DNA of 30,250 nucleotides from JBOHWJ01 sp050736615 (GTDB taxonomy: Bacteria > Desulfobacterota > Binatia > Binatales > Binataceae), in assembly GCA_050736615.1 (NCBI GenBank), contig JBOHWL010000041.1:1-30250 (forward strand). The letters run 5' to 3'. Numbering within the stretch: position 1 is the first letter of the stretch; the number at the start of each line of letters is the position of its first letter. The notes under the pieces are model-generated. The model made no database searches. It was not told the origin of the DNA and saw nothing but the letters and a program-made list of their open reading frames with translations. Below, in pieces: positions 15,434 to 22,039 of the stretch. A program made the translations under genes and the position numbers.

Positions 15434-16708
15434 ATGCGCAATTCCAAGCTCCCCCGGCAATCCGACAAACTCCCGAAGATTCGCGCGGTTGAAGCGTTTC
15501 CAGTTGAGCAGGACGGCAATACCTTCATCCGCCTGCGCGATCCCAGTCGTGTCGCGCCGGACCCGATCTTGATTGGAATGGGCGCATATTTCCTGGTCAC
15601 GCTGCTGGATGGCGAAAACAGCGCCGACGATTTGCGGATGGCATTCGGGCGACGCTTCGGCGATCAACTGCCGAGCGAACATCTGGATGCGTTGATCGAG
15701 GCACTTGACCGAGGTTATTTTCTCGAATCGCCGCGTTATGTCGAACGGATGGGAAAAATTCGCGCGGAGTTCGCCGGCAGCCGCTATCGTCAAGCCGCGC
15801 TGGCCGGGCTTTGTTACGAGACCGACAGGCCAAGGCTGCATGCGGAAATCGAGAGCTTTTTCCGCGCGCCCGGCGGGCCGGGCGAGATTCCCGAAGCGCG
15901 CCACGACGGCGCTCCGCTGAGCGGCCTCATCGCGCCACATATTGATCCCCGTCGCGGCGGCCCAGCCTACGCGCACGCGTATGGCGAATTACGCCGCCGC
16001 CAAAGGCCGGAATTGGTCGTCATGCTTGGCACTTCCCATTACGGTGCCGGGCCTGAGTTGTTCACCGCCACGCGCAAGGATTACATGACGCCGTTCGGTG
16101 CGCTCGAGACCGACCGCGAGATGCTCGATCGTTTAGCTTCACGCTATCACGCGGGCGATCTGTTCTCCGAGGAGCTGCTCCATCGCGACGAGCACTCCCT
16201 CGAATTCCAAGCGCTATTTCTCGCCTGGGCGCTGGGCAACACCGGTTATAAGATCGTGCCGATATTAGCCGGCTCCTTTCACCATTTGGTCCGGGACGGC
16301 CGCCAGCCCTGCGACGATGAGCGGGTGCGCGAATTTATCGCGATTTTGCGCAACGAGCTGGCGGCGGACCAGCGGCGCTGCTTGATTATCGCGGGAGTCG
16401 ATTTCGCTCATGTCGGCAGAAAATTCGGCGACAGCTTCAGCGCGGATGAAGGTATCGCGCAATGGACGAGAAGAGCCGACCTGGCCTTGATTGAAAACAT
16501 CCGGCGCGGCGATCCTGAGGGATTCTTCACCACGATCGCCAATGAGCGCGATGAGCGCAAAATCTGCGGCTTGTCACCAATGTACACGCAGCTCGAGTTG
16601 CTGCGCGGTCATCGCGGCCGCCTGCTGATGCATGACGTTGCGATGGAACCGCCGACCGAGTCCCTGGTTTCCTTCGCCAGCCTCGCGCTCGAACCCAACG
16701 ACGTTTGA
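15434..16708 (+). CDS. MEMO1/AmmeMemoRadiSam system protein B with PqqD-like N-terminal extension
   Basis: 424 aa. The C-terminal 270 residues are the MEMO1 family (related to LigB-type dioxygenases): metal-site residues His169 (LIAPHIDPRRGG), His202 (LGTSH) and His326 (GVDFAH), plus RDEHSLEFQ (His254) and Cys378 (CGLSP), matching the conserved positions of human MEMO1. In prokaryotes this protein often occurs beside an AMMECR1 protein and a radical-SAM enzyme; neither is in this window. The first ~115 residues are an extra domain whose FLVTLLDGENSADDL...LIEALDRGYFLES pattern resembles the PqqD/RRE winged-helix fold. It is preceded by the MITE-like element and converges with the hydrolase gene, with 22 bp between. 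The biochemical role of the family is still unsettled. Confidence 0.88.
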   Translation: MRNSKLPRQSDKLPKIRAVEAFPVEQDGNTFIRLRDPSRVAPDPILIGMGAYFLVTLLDGENSADDLRMAFGRRFGDQLPSEHLDALIEALDRGYFLESPRYVERMGKIRAEFAGSRYRQAALAGLCYETDRPRLHAEIESFFRAPGGPGEIPEARHDGAPLSGLIAPHIDPRRGGPAYAHAYGELRRRQRPELVVMLGTSHYGAGPELFTATRKDYMTPFGALETDREMLDRLASRYHAGDLFSEELLHRDEHSLEFQALFLAWALGNTGYKIVPILAGSFHHLVRDGRQPCDDERVREFIAILRNELAADQRRCLIIAGVDFAHVGRKFGDSFSADEGIAQWTRRADLALIENIRRGDPEGFFTTIANERDERKICGLSPMYTQLELLRGHRGRLLMHDVAMEPPTESLVSFASLALEPNDV

Positions 16709-16730
16709 ACGCTAACCCGCCGAGCGACAA

Positions 16731-17453
16731 TCACGGTCGGTGGGATGTTAGGAAGTCGCGTACGCGGCGCACCGCCTCTCCCACCGTCTCAGGAGTCTTC
16801 CATGTCATGATCAGTTCGTTATCAGGCGCGAGTTGCGCGATTTCCTGAGCGATAGGCGTGGGATGATAAAGATCGTTGCCGGCCAGAATCAGCAGCGGCG
16901 TCTGGCACCCGCGCACGAAATCGTGGCTTACGGAAAAAACAAAATCGCCGCCGTACATGTTTTCGCGAAATGATTCAAAGCCTTGAGCGGCGATTTCGGA
17001 GTGCGCGCTTTTGAGGTTCTTCGCCCAGCCGTCGAACATTTCCTGAAAGGCCGTCCCGTTTTCCACGCTGCGCCCGATCGGGTTTTGCAGGACGCCGGCG
17101 CTTATCCGCTGGGGCGCGGCCTGGATTAGGCTCAAGCAATACGACGAACCGATACATCCACCCATGATGTGGCATCGTTGAATGCCGAGATGGTCCAACA
17201 AGGCGATATGGTCAGTCGTGTAGGTGTGCCATCCATTATCCGCGGCGACCGGCGCGTGCGAGCGTCCGGCGTTACGCTGGTCCATCGCGATCACGCGGAA
17301 ATCGGCGGCGAATTCACGCGTCGGATCGAACGGACTCTGATGCCAGAATTCGACGCTCGAGCGCATCCCGCCCGGTGCGAACAAAAATAACGGATATCCC
17401 GAGCCGAACTCCTCGTAATAGAGCGATATCCCATCGCGTTCGAACGTCGGCAT
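16731..17453 (-). CDS. Alpha/beta hydrolase with cysteine nucleophile
   Basis: 240 aa from ATG 17451-17453, chosen because a perfect AAGGAGG (17463-17469) precedes it; the longer frame to 17495 is not needed. Canonical fold: YPLFLFAPGGMRSS (oxyanion region), FRVIAMDQRNAGRS, and the nucleophile elbow HIMGGCIGSS with Cys100 where most family members have Ser. Asp194 in LLILAGNDLYHP is the acid. The position that should hold the catalytic His near the C-terminus reads TWKTPETVGEAVRRVRDFL, with no His. A Cys elbow is known in dienelactone hydrolase, but the missing His suggests unusual chemistry or a non-hydrolytic role. It is the last gene of the minus-strand cluster with the chromate transporters, 72 bp after them. 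Confidence 0.85.
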   Translation of the reverse strand: MPTFERDGISLYYEEFGSGYPLFLFAPGGMRSSVEFWHQSPFDPTREFAADFRVIAMDQRNAGRSHAPVAADNGWHTYTTDHIALLDHLGIQRCHIMGGCIGSSYCLSLIQAAPQRISAGVLQNPIGRSVENGTAFQEMFDGWAKNLKSAHSEIAAQGFESFRENMYGGDFVFSVSHDFVRGCQTPLLILAGNDLYHPTPIAQEIAQLAPDNELIMTWKTPETVGEAVRRVRDFLTSHRP

Positions 17454-17462
17454 AGCCGTTTT

Positions 17463-17469
17463 CCTCCTT
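17463..17469 (-). promoter_or_regulatory. Strong ribosome binding site of the alpha/beta hydrolase
   Basis: Minus strand AAGGAGG, a perfect match to the anti-Shine-Dalgarno sequence, 9 nt before ATG 17451-17453. It removes a 14-residue N-terminal stretch of the longest open frame. Confidence 0.65.
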
Positions 17470-17525
17470 GCTCCGATCCAGTCGTCTATTACCACGCCAA
17501 AATGGAATCCGGCGCAAGCTTTTGA

Positions 17526-18053
17526 TCAAACGTGCATGGCGATCAAATAGATCAGGCCGCCCGCCGAGATCATCAGCACCGGGTTGACATGACGCCAGAG
17601 CAGCACGCCCAGCGTGATAGCCGCAATCGCGGCGCCAATCGCGTTGAAAATCGAAAGCCGCGCGATGGCCCATGTTCCCGACAGCATCAGGCCAATCGCC
17701 ACCGGCGCCAGCCCGCGCTGAATCGCGGTGCGCCAGGGTGATCCTTCAAACCGCAGCCACAGCCGGTTGGCGAAAAACGTCAGGATGCAGTCCGGCAAAA
17801 AAAAGGCGATTCCAACCACCGTCGCCCCCAGCGCGCCCGCCAGCCGGTAACCGATCAGCATGACCATGAGCATGTTCGGTCCCGGCGCGACCTGCCCCAG
17901 GCTGTAGACGTCGCGGAACTGACTATCGGTAATCCAGTGGAACTGATGCACCGTCATGTACTGCATCTGCGGCAGTACCGCGGTGCCGCCACCCACGGCT
18001 AGAATAGAGAGCAGCGCGAAAACCCAGGCCAAATTGAGCAGCTTGGAAGGCAT
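17526..18053 (-). CDS. Chromate transporter family protein, second half (short-chain CHR)
   Basis: 175 aa from ATG 18051-18053; a TTG at 18095 would add 14 residues and overlap the previous gene by 13 nt, with no ribosome site. One CHR domain: LAVGGGTAVLPQMQ in helix 1, TDSQFRDVYSLGQVAPGPNMLMVMLIG (the conserved PGPN loop) and about five membrane segments. Short-chain CHR proteins work as pairs, equivalent to the N- and C-halves of the long ChrA pump that exports chromate using the membrane potential. The partner half is immediately upstream. Many family members have substrates other than chromate, so the substrate is inferred. Confidence 0.88.
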   Translation of the reverse strand: MPSKLLNLAWVFALLSILAVGGGTAVLPQMQYMTVHQFHWITDSQFRDVYSLGQVAPGPNMLMVMLIGYRLAGALGATVVGIAFFLPDCILTFFANRLWLRFEGSPWRTAIQRGLAPVAIGLMLSGTWAIARLSIFNAIGAAIAAITLGVLLWRHVNPVLMISAGGLIYLIAMHV

Positions 18054-18082
18054 TTCCCCGCAATCGTTCGCGATAACGATAG

Positions 18083-18691
18083 CTAATGGCGCCAATGAGC
18101 GCGGGTCGAATCCAGACGTTCCCGCAAATGGGTGAAATGATGGGCCTCGGACGGATGCGACCGCGGACGATAGACGAACACCGCAATCGAGCCAATCACC
18201 AACAGCACCACCAGCAGCGAAATATGAAAAAGGCTGACCGCGACGAAAGTGGCGAGGATGAAGACCAGATCGGGCATGCGCGCGAATTGCTTATGCCCCA
18301 GTTGAAACGTGACGGCCAGCAGCAGACCCACCGCGGCCGTCGCCACGCCGATAAGAATCGCCGTGATGTCGGGGTTATGATGTTGCCGCTCCCACAAAAT
18401 CCCCAGGCTCATGATAATGGCCGCGCCCGGCAGTCCCAGCCCGATTACGGCCATCGCCGCGCCGGCCGCGCCGCGCATGCGATCGCCGACAATCACACTC
18501 ATGTTGACTGAATTGAGCCCGGGCAGCGTCTGGCTGATTTCGAGCGCGTCGAGGAATTCGTCGTCGCTGACCCAGTGATTGGCGCTCACCAGGTATTCTC
18601 TCAAGTATGCCAGTACGCCCCCGCCGAAACTGATCGCGCCGGCCAGCAGGAAAACCTTGAAAATCCCCCAGAGGCTGGGGCGTGCGGCCAC
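18083..18691 (-). CDS. Chromate transporter family protein, first half (short-chain CHR)
   Basis: 202 aa from GTG 18689-18691, with GAGG 8 nt upstream and 11 bp after the stop of the VTC-like gene. The longer open frame to 18850 only reads back through that gene out of frame. One CHR domain: AISFGGGVLAYLREYL, DDEFLDALEISQTLPGLNSVNMSVIVG and GLPGAAIIM, with about five membrane segments and a basic/His-rich cytoplasmic tail (SHPSEAHHFTHLRER). It forms a pair with the downstream CHR gene. The PGLN loop replaces PGPN of the partner, so the two halves have diverged, as expected for antiparallel subunits. Confidence 0.87.
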   Translation of the reverse strand: MAARPSLWGIFKVFLLAGAISFGGGVLAYLREYLVSANHWVSDDEFLDALEISQTLPGLNSVNMSVIVGDRMRGAAGAAMAVIGLGLPGAAIIMSLGILWERQHHNPDITAILIGVATAAVGLLLAVTFQLGHKQFARMPDLVFILATFVAVSLFHISLLVVLLVIGSIAVFVYRPRSHPSEAHHFTHLRERLDSTRAHWRH

Positions 18692-18701
18692 GGCGGCGGC
18701 C

Positions 18702-19592
18702 TCACTCGTGATTTTGAATGGGGGTCTTGCCAAGCGAATAAACCAACGCGGTCTTGGTCGTGCCAAGCTCGATCCATTCGGCGGCGCTTTCCTGCAGCTT
18801 GAGAAAAAAGGCTTCGGATAGTTCGCGCGGCTTGTCGCGCAAGGTCTCAAGCGCGGGAAACTTGATTTGATACGAATATTCGCCGAGCAGATGCTCCTGG
18901 GTCACCCGATTACGCCAGATGGCCAAAGTGGCCTTAGCAACCATCCTGCCGCCGAAGTCCAACTCGCCCATGTTGACGAGCACCTCTTCAATCGCGATGT
19001 CGTTCACCACCGCAAGCGCGGTTTTGATCTTCGCACCGGTGCGCTGCAGCGCCGGAAACACCTGCAGGATGCTCTCGAAGCTTTGGCTCAGGATGGTGTT
19101 CGGGGTGTCCAACTCGCATCCGTGCGAGTAAACAAACCGCATGCCGCCGATTTTGTCGCGCGCCAACAGCACCTCTTCCTTGAATTTGACGGTATTGTCG
19201 CATGGCAGCAGCGGCCGCACGTCAACCGCCTCCGCCACGGCGCGGTCCGGATGACGGAACTTGAGCGTCAACTCGTGGTTCGGCTGCGGCATGCCATGCT
19301 TATAAAACGTCCGGCGGCGCAGAATGAAGTTGCTGTTATACAGCCGGAAATGCAGTGGCGTGTCGAAGAACAGCACCTCGCGCAAATGGGTCTCCATCTC
19401 TTTGCCGCGCTTGCGTAACGGAACTCCGAGTGCGCCGGCCGCGTGACGTGTGATTTTCCAGAACTTATGGAAATGCGCCCCCTTGGTGAAATGGCTGCTC
19501 TTGAGCAGCAGTTTGTACTCGCGGTACTGGATCGTATCCGGATGAACAAAGGGGACCACGTGATTGCTTGTATGGCGGGCTTGCGTGTTCAT
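18702..19592 (-). CDS. VTC/CYTH-like triphosphate tunnel-fold protein
   Basis: 296 aa from ATG 19590-19592; a TTG directly before it is less likely. The sequence has the succession of charged beta strands typical of triphosphate tunnel metalloenzymes: YREYKLLLKS (EXK-like opening, Glu25/Lys27), REVLFFDTP, FILRRRTFY, HELTLKFRHPD, NTVKFKEEVLL, ELDFGGRMVAKATLAIWRN and YSYQIKFP. Basic and acidic residues alternating on strands would line the tunnel and bind triphosphate or polyphosphate. VTC-domain proteins polymerise or sense polyphosphate; CYTH proteins cleave triphosphates or cyclise ATP. No membrane or SPX domain is present, so it is soluble. Its stop is 11 bp before the chromate transporter pair and it is probably transcribed with it. 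Specific activity not determinable. Confidence 0.62.
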   Translation of the reverse strand: MNTQARHTSNHVVPFVHPDTIQYREYKLLLKSSHFTKGAHFHKFWKITRHAAGALGVPLRKRGKEMETHLREVLFFDTPLHFRLYNSNFILRRRTFYKHGMPQPNHELTLKFRHPDRAVAEAVDVRPLLPCDNTVKFKEEVLLARDKIGGMRFVYSHGCELDTPNTILSQSFESILQVFPALQRTGAKIKTALAVVNDIAIEEVLVNMGELDFGGRMVAKATLAIWRNRVTQEHLLGEYSYQIKFPALETLRDKPRELSEAFFLKLQESAAEWIELGTTKTALVYSLGKTPIQNHE

Positions 19593-20071
19593 CAATCAGT
19601 AGCTTGCTGTCGCACTCCTGCGGTTCGCCGTAACAATTAAAATTGACAGCGTTTGCTCTCGGTGTCCATTCACATGGCATAATCAAATGCAAATCCGAAG
19701 CGATGAGAGCGGCCCACGCACAAATCGACCGCGTAAGCCGTCGGCCACACGATTCGAGCACCGGAAGTTGCGGCGTGGGGGCGCAAGCCGAAACTTTCGC
19801 GATTGCTCGTCACGTGATTTTCATCATCGAGCGATCATTTTGCATACACGAAGAGGGACGCACATGCTCAAAAGCGCAGCAAACCATATCGGCGCACGAG
19901 CGGCAACCGCATGATTCACGGTGTGTGCGATTCTTGCGCGGTGCGGTTATCACTCAATTCACGGATACGCGCCTTCCACTCGTAAGTTACCCGCCGCCGG
20001 CACACTTGCCCGCTTGCGCAATTGACGCACACGGTTCCGATCAGCCAACCTTTTAATCAGGAGGGCGAAGT
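19593..20071. other. Gene-poor region between the VTC-like gene and the dioxygenase pair
   Basis: 479 bp between divergent genes. It should carry both promoters, but no -35/-10 pair is convincing: a TTGACA on the plus strand at 19643-19648 has no -10 at a suitable distance. The 137-aa open frame at 19643-20056 looks non-coding. Two tiny coupled ORFs, 16 aa (19864-19914, GAGGGA ribosome site) and 24 aa (19911-19985, ATGA overlap), lie ahead of pcaH and could be leader peptides or decayed remnants. Confidence 0.5.
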
Positions 20072-20776
20072 ATGAATACGCCCGGTGGATATCGGCGCGA
20101 AGCGCCAGGCTGCCATCCCGCCTACGATTGCGGTGAATACGCCAGCACGCACAAACGCGCGCCATCGCAGCTTCCGGTCAGGCTTGAGCAAACGCTGTCG
20201 GAAATAACCGGGCCCCATCCCGGCGCCCAATTGATCGGACCCGAAGACGCCGACATGAGCCGCTATAGCGGAGGAGAAGCCATTGGCGAGCGCATCATCG
20301 TGACCGGGCGCGTACTCGACGAGGATGGCCGTCCCTTGCCCGATATTTTGCTCGAATTGTGGCAGGCCAACGCGGCCGGCCGTTACGCTCATGCCGTCGA
20401 TCAGCATGACGCTCCACTTGATCCACATTTTTCCGGGGTTGGCCGCGTGCGGGCGAATCAAGCTGGCGTTTATCGGTTTCTAACGATCAGGCCGGGCGCC
20501 TATCCATGGCGCAATCATGCGAATGCGTGGCGCCCCCGGCATATCCACTTCAGCCTGTTCGGGCCGGGCTTCGCGACCCGCCTGATCACGCAAATGTATT
20601 TTCCCGGCGACCCGCTGCTCGCGCTGGATCCGATTCTCAACAGCGTGCCCGACACCGCCGCGCGCGCGCGCCTAGTCAGCGAGTTCGATATCGAACTGGC
20701 GCAGCCGGAATTCGCGTTGGGCTACCGTTTTGATCTCGTGCTGCGCGGACGCGCCGCCACTCCGATGGAGGGTTGA
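20072..20776 (+). CDS. pcaH: Protocatechuate 3,4-dioxygenase-type beta subunit (catalytic)
   Basis: 234 aa from ATG 20072, preceded by AGGAGG (20059-20064). Intradiol ring-cleavage dioxygenase that opens protocatechuate between the two hydroxyls to beta-carboxymuconate, using non-haem Fe(III). All four iron ligands are present at exactly the family spacing: Tyr105 (QANAAGRY), Tyr144 (PGAYPW), His157 and His159 (RPRHIHFS), with Arg154 as the conserved active-site Arg. The alpha-subunit gene starts 3 bp after its stop. Unusually, no pcaB, pcaC, pcaD or transporter genes follow, so it is either an isolated dioxygenase or acts on a related catechol. Function is well supported at the family level; substrate assignment is by pairing with an alpha subunit. 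Confidence 0.93.
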   Translation: MNTPGGYRREAPGCHPAYDCGEYASTHKRAPSQLPVRLEQTLSEITGPHPGAQLIGPEDADMSRYSGGEAIGERIIVTGRVLDEDGRPLPDILLELWQANAAGRYAHAVDQHDAPLDPHFSGVGRVRANQAGVYRFLTIRPGAYPWRNHANAWRPRHIHFSLFGPGFATRLITQMYFPGDPLLALDPILNSVPDTAARARLVSEFDIELAQPEFALGYRFDLVLRGRAATPMEG

Positions 20777-20779
20777 TAG

Positions 20780-21349
20780 ATGAGGCTGCAAACGCCGTCA
20801 CAGACGATCGGCCCGTTCTTTCATCCGGCATTGCTACGCGAAGGCATGAATGATTTGACCGCCGCCGCTCCAACCGGTCAGCGCATCATCGTGGAAGGGC
20901 GCGTGCTCGACGGCGACGACATGCGCGTGTCCGACGCGCTCCTGGAAATTTGGCAGGCCAATGCGGCGGGCCGCTATGATCATCCTGACGATACCCAGGA
21001 CAAGCCTCTTGACCCGAATTTTCACGGCTTCGGCCGCGTCGCGACTGACGAACAGGGACGCTTTCAGTTCCGGACGATCAAGCCAGGATCAGTAGGGGGC
21101 CAGGCCGATCGTCAGGCGCCTCATATTAATATTTCAATTTTCGCCCGCGGTTTGCTCAAACAGTTGGTCACCCGCATCTATTTTGCCGATGAGCCGCTGA
21201 ACGCCTCCGACGCGGTGCTGAACGGCATCAGCGAGTCGGCTCGTCGGGACACATTAATCGCGCGGAGGGCAGGATCCCCGCTGGAACCGGTTTATTATTT
21301 CGATATCATCTTGCAGGGTCTCCGCGAGACGGTTTTTTTCGAGCTCTGA
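20780..21349 (+). CDS. pcaG: Protocatechuate 3,4-dioxygenase-type alpha subunit
   Basis: 189 aa from ATG 20780, 3 bp after pcaH. Homologous to the beta subunit (shared segment LEIWQANAAGRYDHPDD near residue 56-72) but lacks the full iron-ligand set: the His-x-His pair is reduced to a single His in APHINISIF, and the second Tyr is replaced in KPGSVGG. This is the normal state of PcaG, which shapes the substrate pocket and stabilises the (alpha-beta)n oligomer. The short C-terminus (ILQGLRETVFFEL) matches the family. A 35-aa open frame beginning in the pcaG stop (ATG at 21349) is not assignable. Confidence 0.93.
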   Translation: MRLQTPSQTIGPFFHPALLREGMNDLTAAAPTGQRIIVEGRVLDGDDMRVSDALLEIWQANAAGRYDHPDDTQDKPLDPNFHGFGRVATDEQGRFQFRTIKPGSVGGQADRQAPHINISIFARGLLKQLVTRIYFADEPLNASDAVLNGISESARRDTLIARRAGSPLEPVYYFDIILQGLRETVFFEL

Positions 21350-21497
21350 TGATGATTGGATATCACTGCGGCATCGGCATGTTCGCGATGGCGGGAATTT
21401 CGAGACTCACTGACGGCACGAAAGCGTCACACCGCTCCCACAACTGTCTGGCTTGAGGCATCGTGACTAGGGAATCGAAAGGACACATGCGGGCTTC

Positions 21498-21869
21498 ATG
21501 CTCAAACAATCGCTTTTAGCGGTTGCATTCTCACAATCCCGCTCATCGCATTTTTTTCGCGCCGATCCTGGTTTCATTCCAATAATGGCCGCGCCAGCCG
21601 TTTCATTGAACCGAGGCTGAATCACCTGGCTCGGCCCGCTTCCGTTCCCGACGATATGGTTTGGATTGCCGGCGGCCAATTCTGGATGGGCTCCGTGGAT
21701 CCAATGATCACGGACGCGCGGTCACTTCATTTTGTCTATGTCGATCCATTCTGGATGGGCAAGCACCGCTCAATACTGCGGCGGCTCCGCCGTTGGAACC
21801 CGTGGCAAGGGGGCGATTGATACGGCTACGAACCATGCTGGCTTTCGATGTGTGAAGAACCCGCAATAA
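21498..21869 (+). pseudogene. Decayed formylglycine-generating enzyme (SUMF1/FGE family) with frameshift and internal deletion
   Basis: Three in-order pieces of one gene survive. A start-like MLKQSLLAV (21498-21524) runs into a membrane-anchor-like stretch CILTIPLIAFF in another frame. That frame continues to the FGE N-terminal motif, VPDDMVWIAGGQFWMGS (21644-21694), then FVYVDPFWM. A jump of frame at about 21760 then gives the FGE C-terminal signature, TAQYCGG (21765-21785) followed by VGTRGKGAIDTATNHAGFRC and VKNPQ-stop (to 21869), with one catalytic-type Cys. The middle of the domain, about 200 residues in intact relatives, is missing. FGE oxidises the CxPxR cysteine of sulfatases to formylglycine. 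The sulfatase gene starts 170 bp downstream, so this is the ruined maturase of that pair. Recognition is by motif reading; a database alignment would confirm it. Confidence 0.8.
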
Positions 21870-22026
21870 ATCTTCGAAGAGGCGCAAGCGGTTTGACACG
21901 CGCCACCGGCCTTTGTAAGCCCTTCAAACAAACTCGAGATCAACGCCAAGACTGGCAATTGCGCTAAATCCGCGGCTAGTCTGTCAAATTGTTCGATACA
22001 GCCAATCGTTGTATTTATTTGATCGC

Positions 22027-22032
22027 GAGGAG
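22027..22032 (+). promoter_or_regulatory. Ribosome binding site deciding the TTG start of the sulfatase
   Basis: GAGGAG followed by 7 nt and TTG at 22040-22042. The next codons encode a lipoprotein-type signal peptide with its positive charges at the very N-terminus. This is better than the longest open frame from 21989, which would place 17 residues before it. Confidence 0.6.
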
Positions 22033-22039
22033 TCGTGGA

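Noticed and set aside
16709..16730. Bidirectional terminator between the convergent MEMO and hydrolase genes
   Set aside because: A CCGCCGA/TCGGTGG stem with one wobble pair can be drawn across the gap, but there is no U-tract on either strand.
19643..19648. TTGACA hexamer as a -35 promoter element
   Set aside because: The nearest -10-like CATAAT is 29 bp away and nothing suitable lies at 16-18 bp.
19643..20056. 137-aa plus-strand open frame before pcaH
   Set aside because: No ribosome site, no domain-like pattern, and it spans the region where promoters should be.
21349..21456. 35-aa open frame whose ATG overlaps the pcaG stop
   Set aside because: The overlap looks like coupling, but the peptide has no recognisable content and no independent support; a decayed gene start cannot be excluded.
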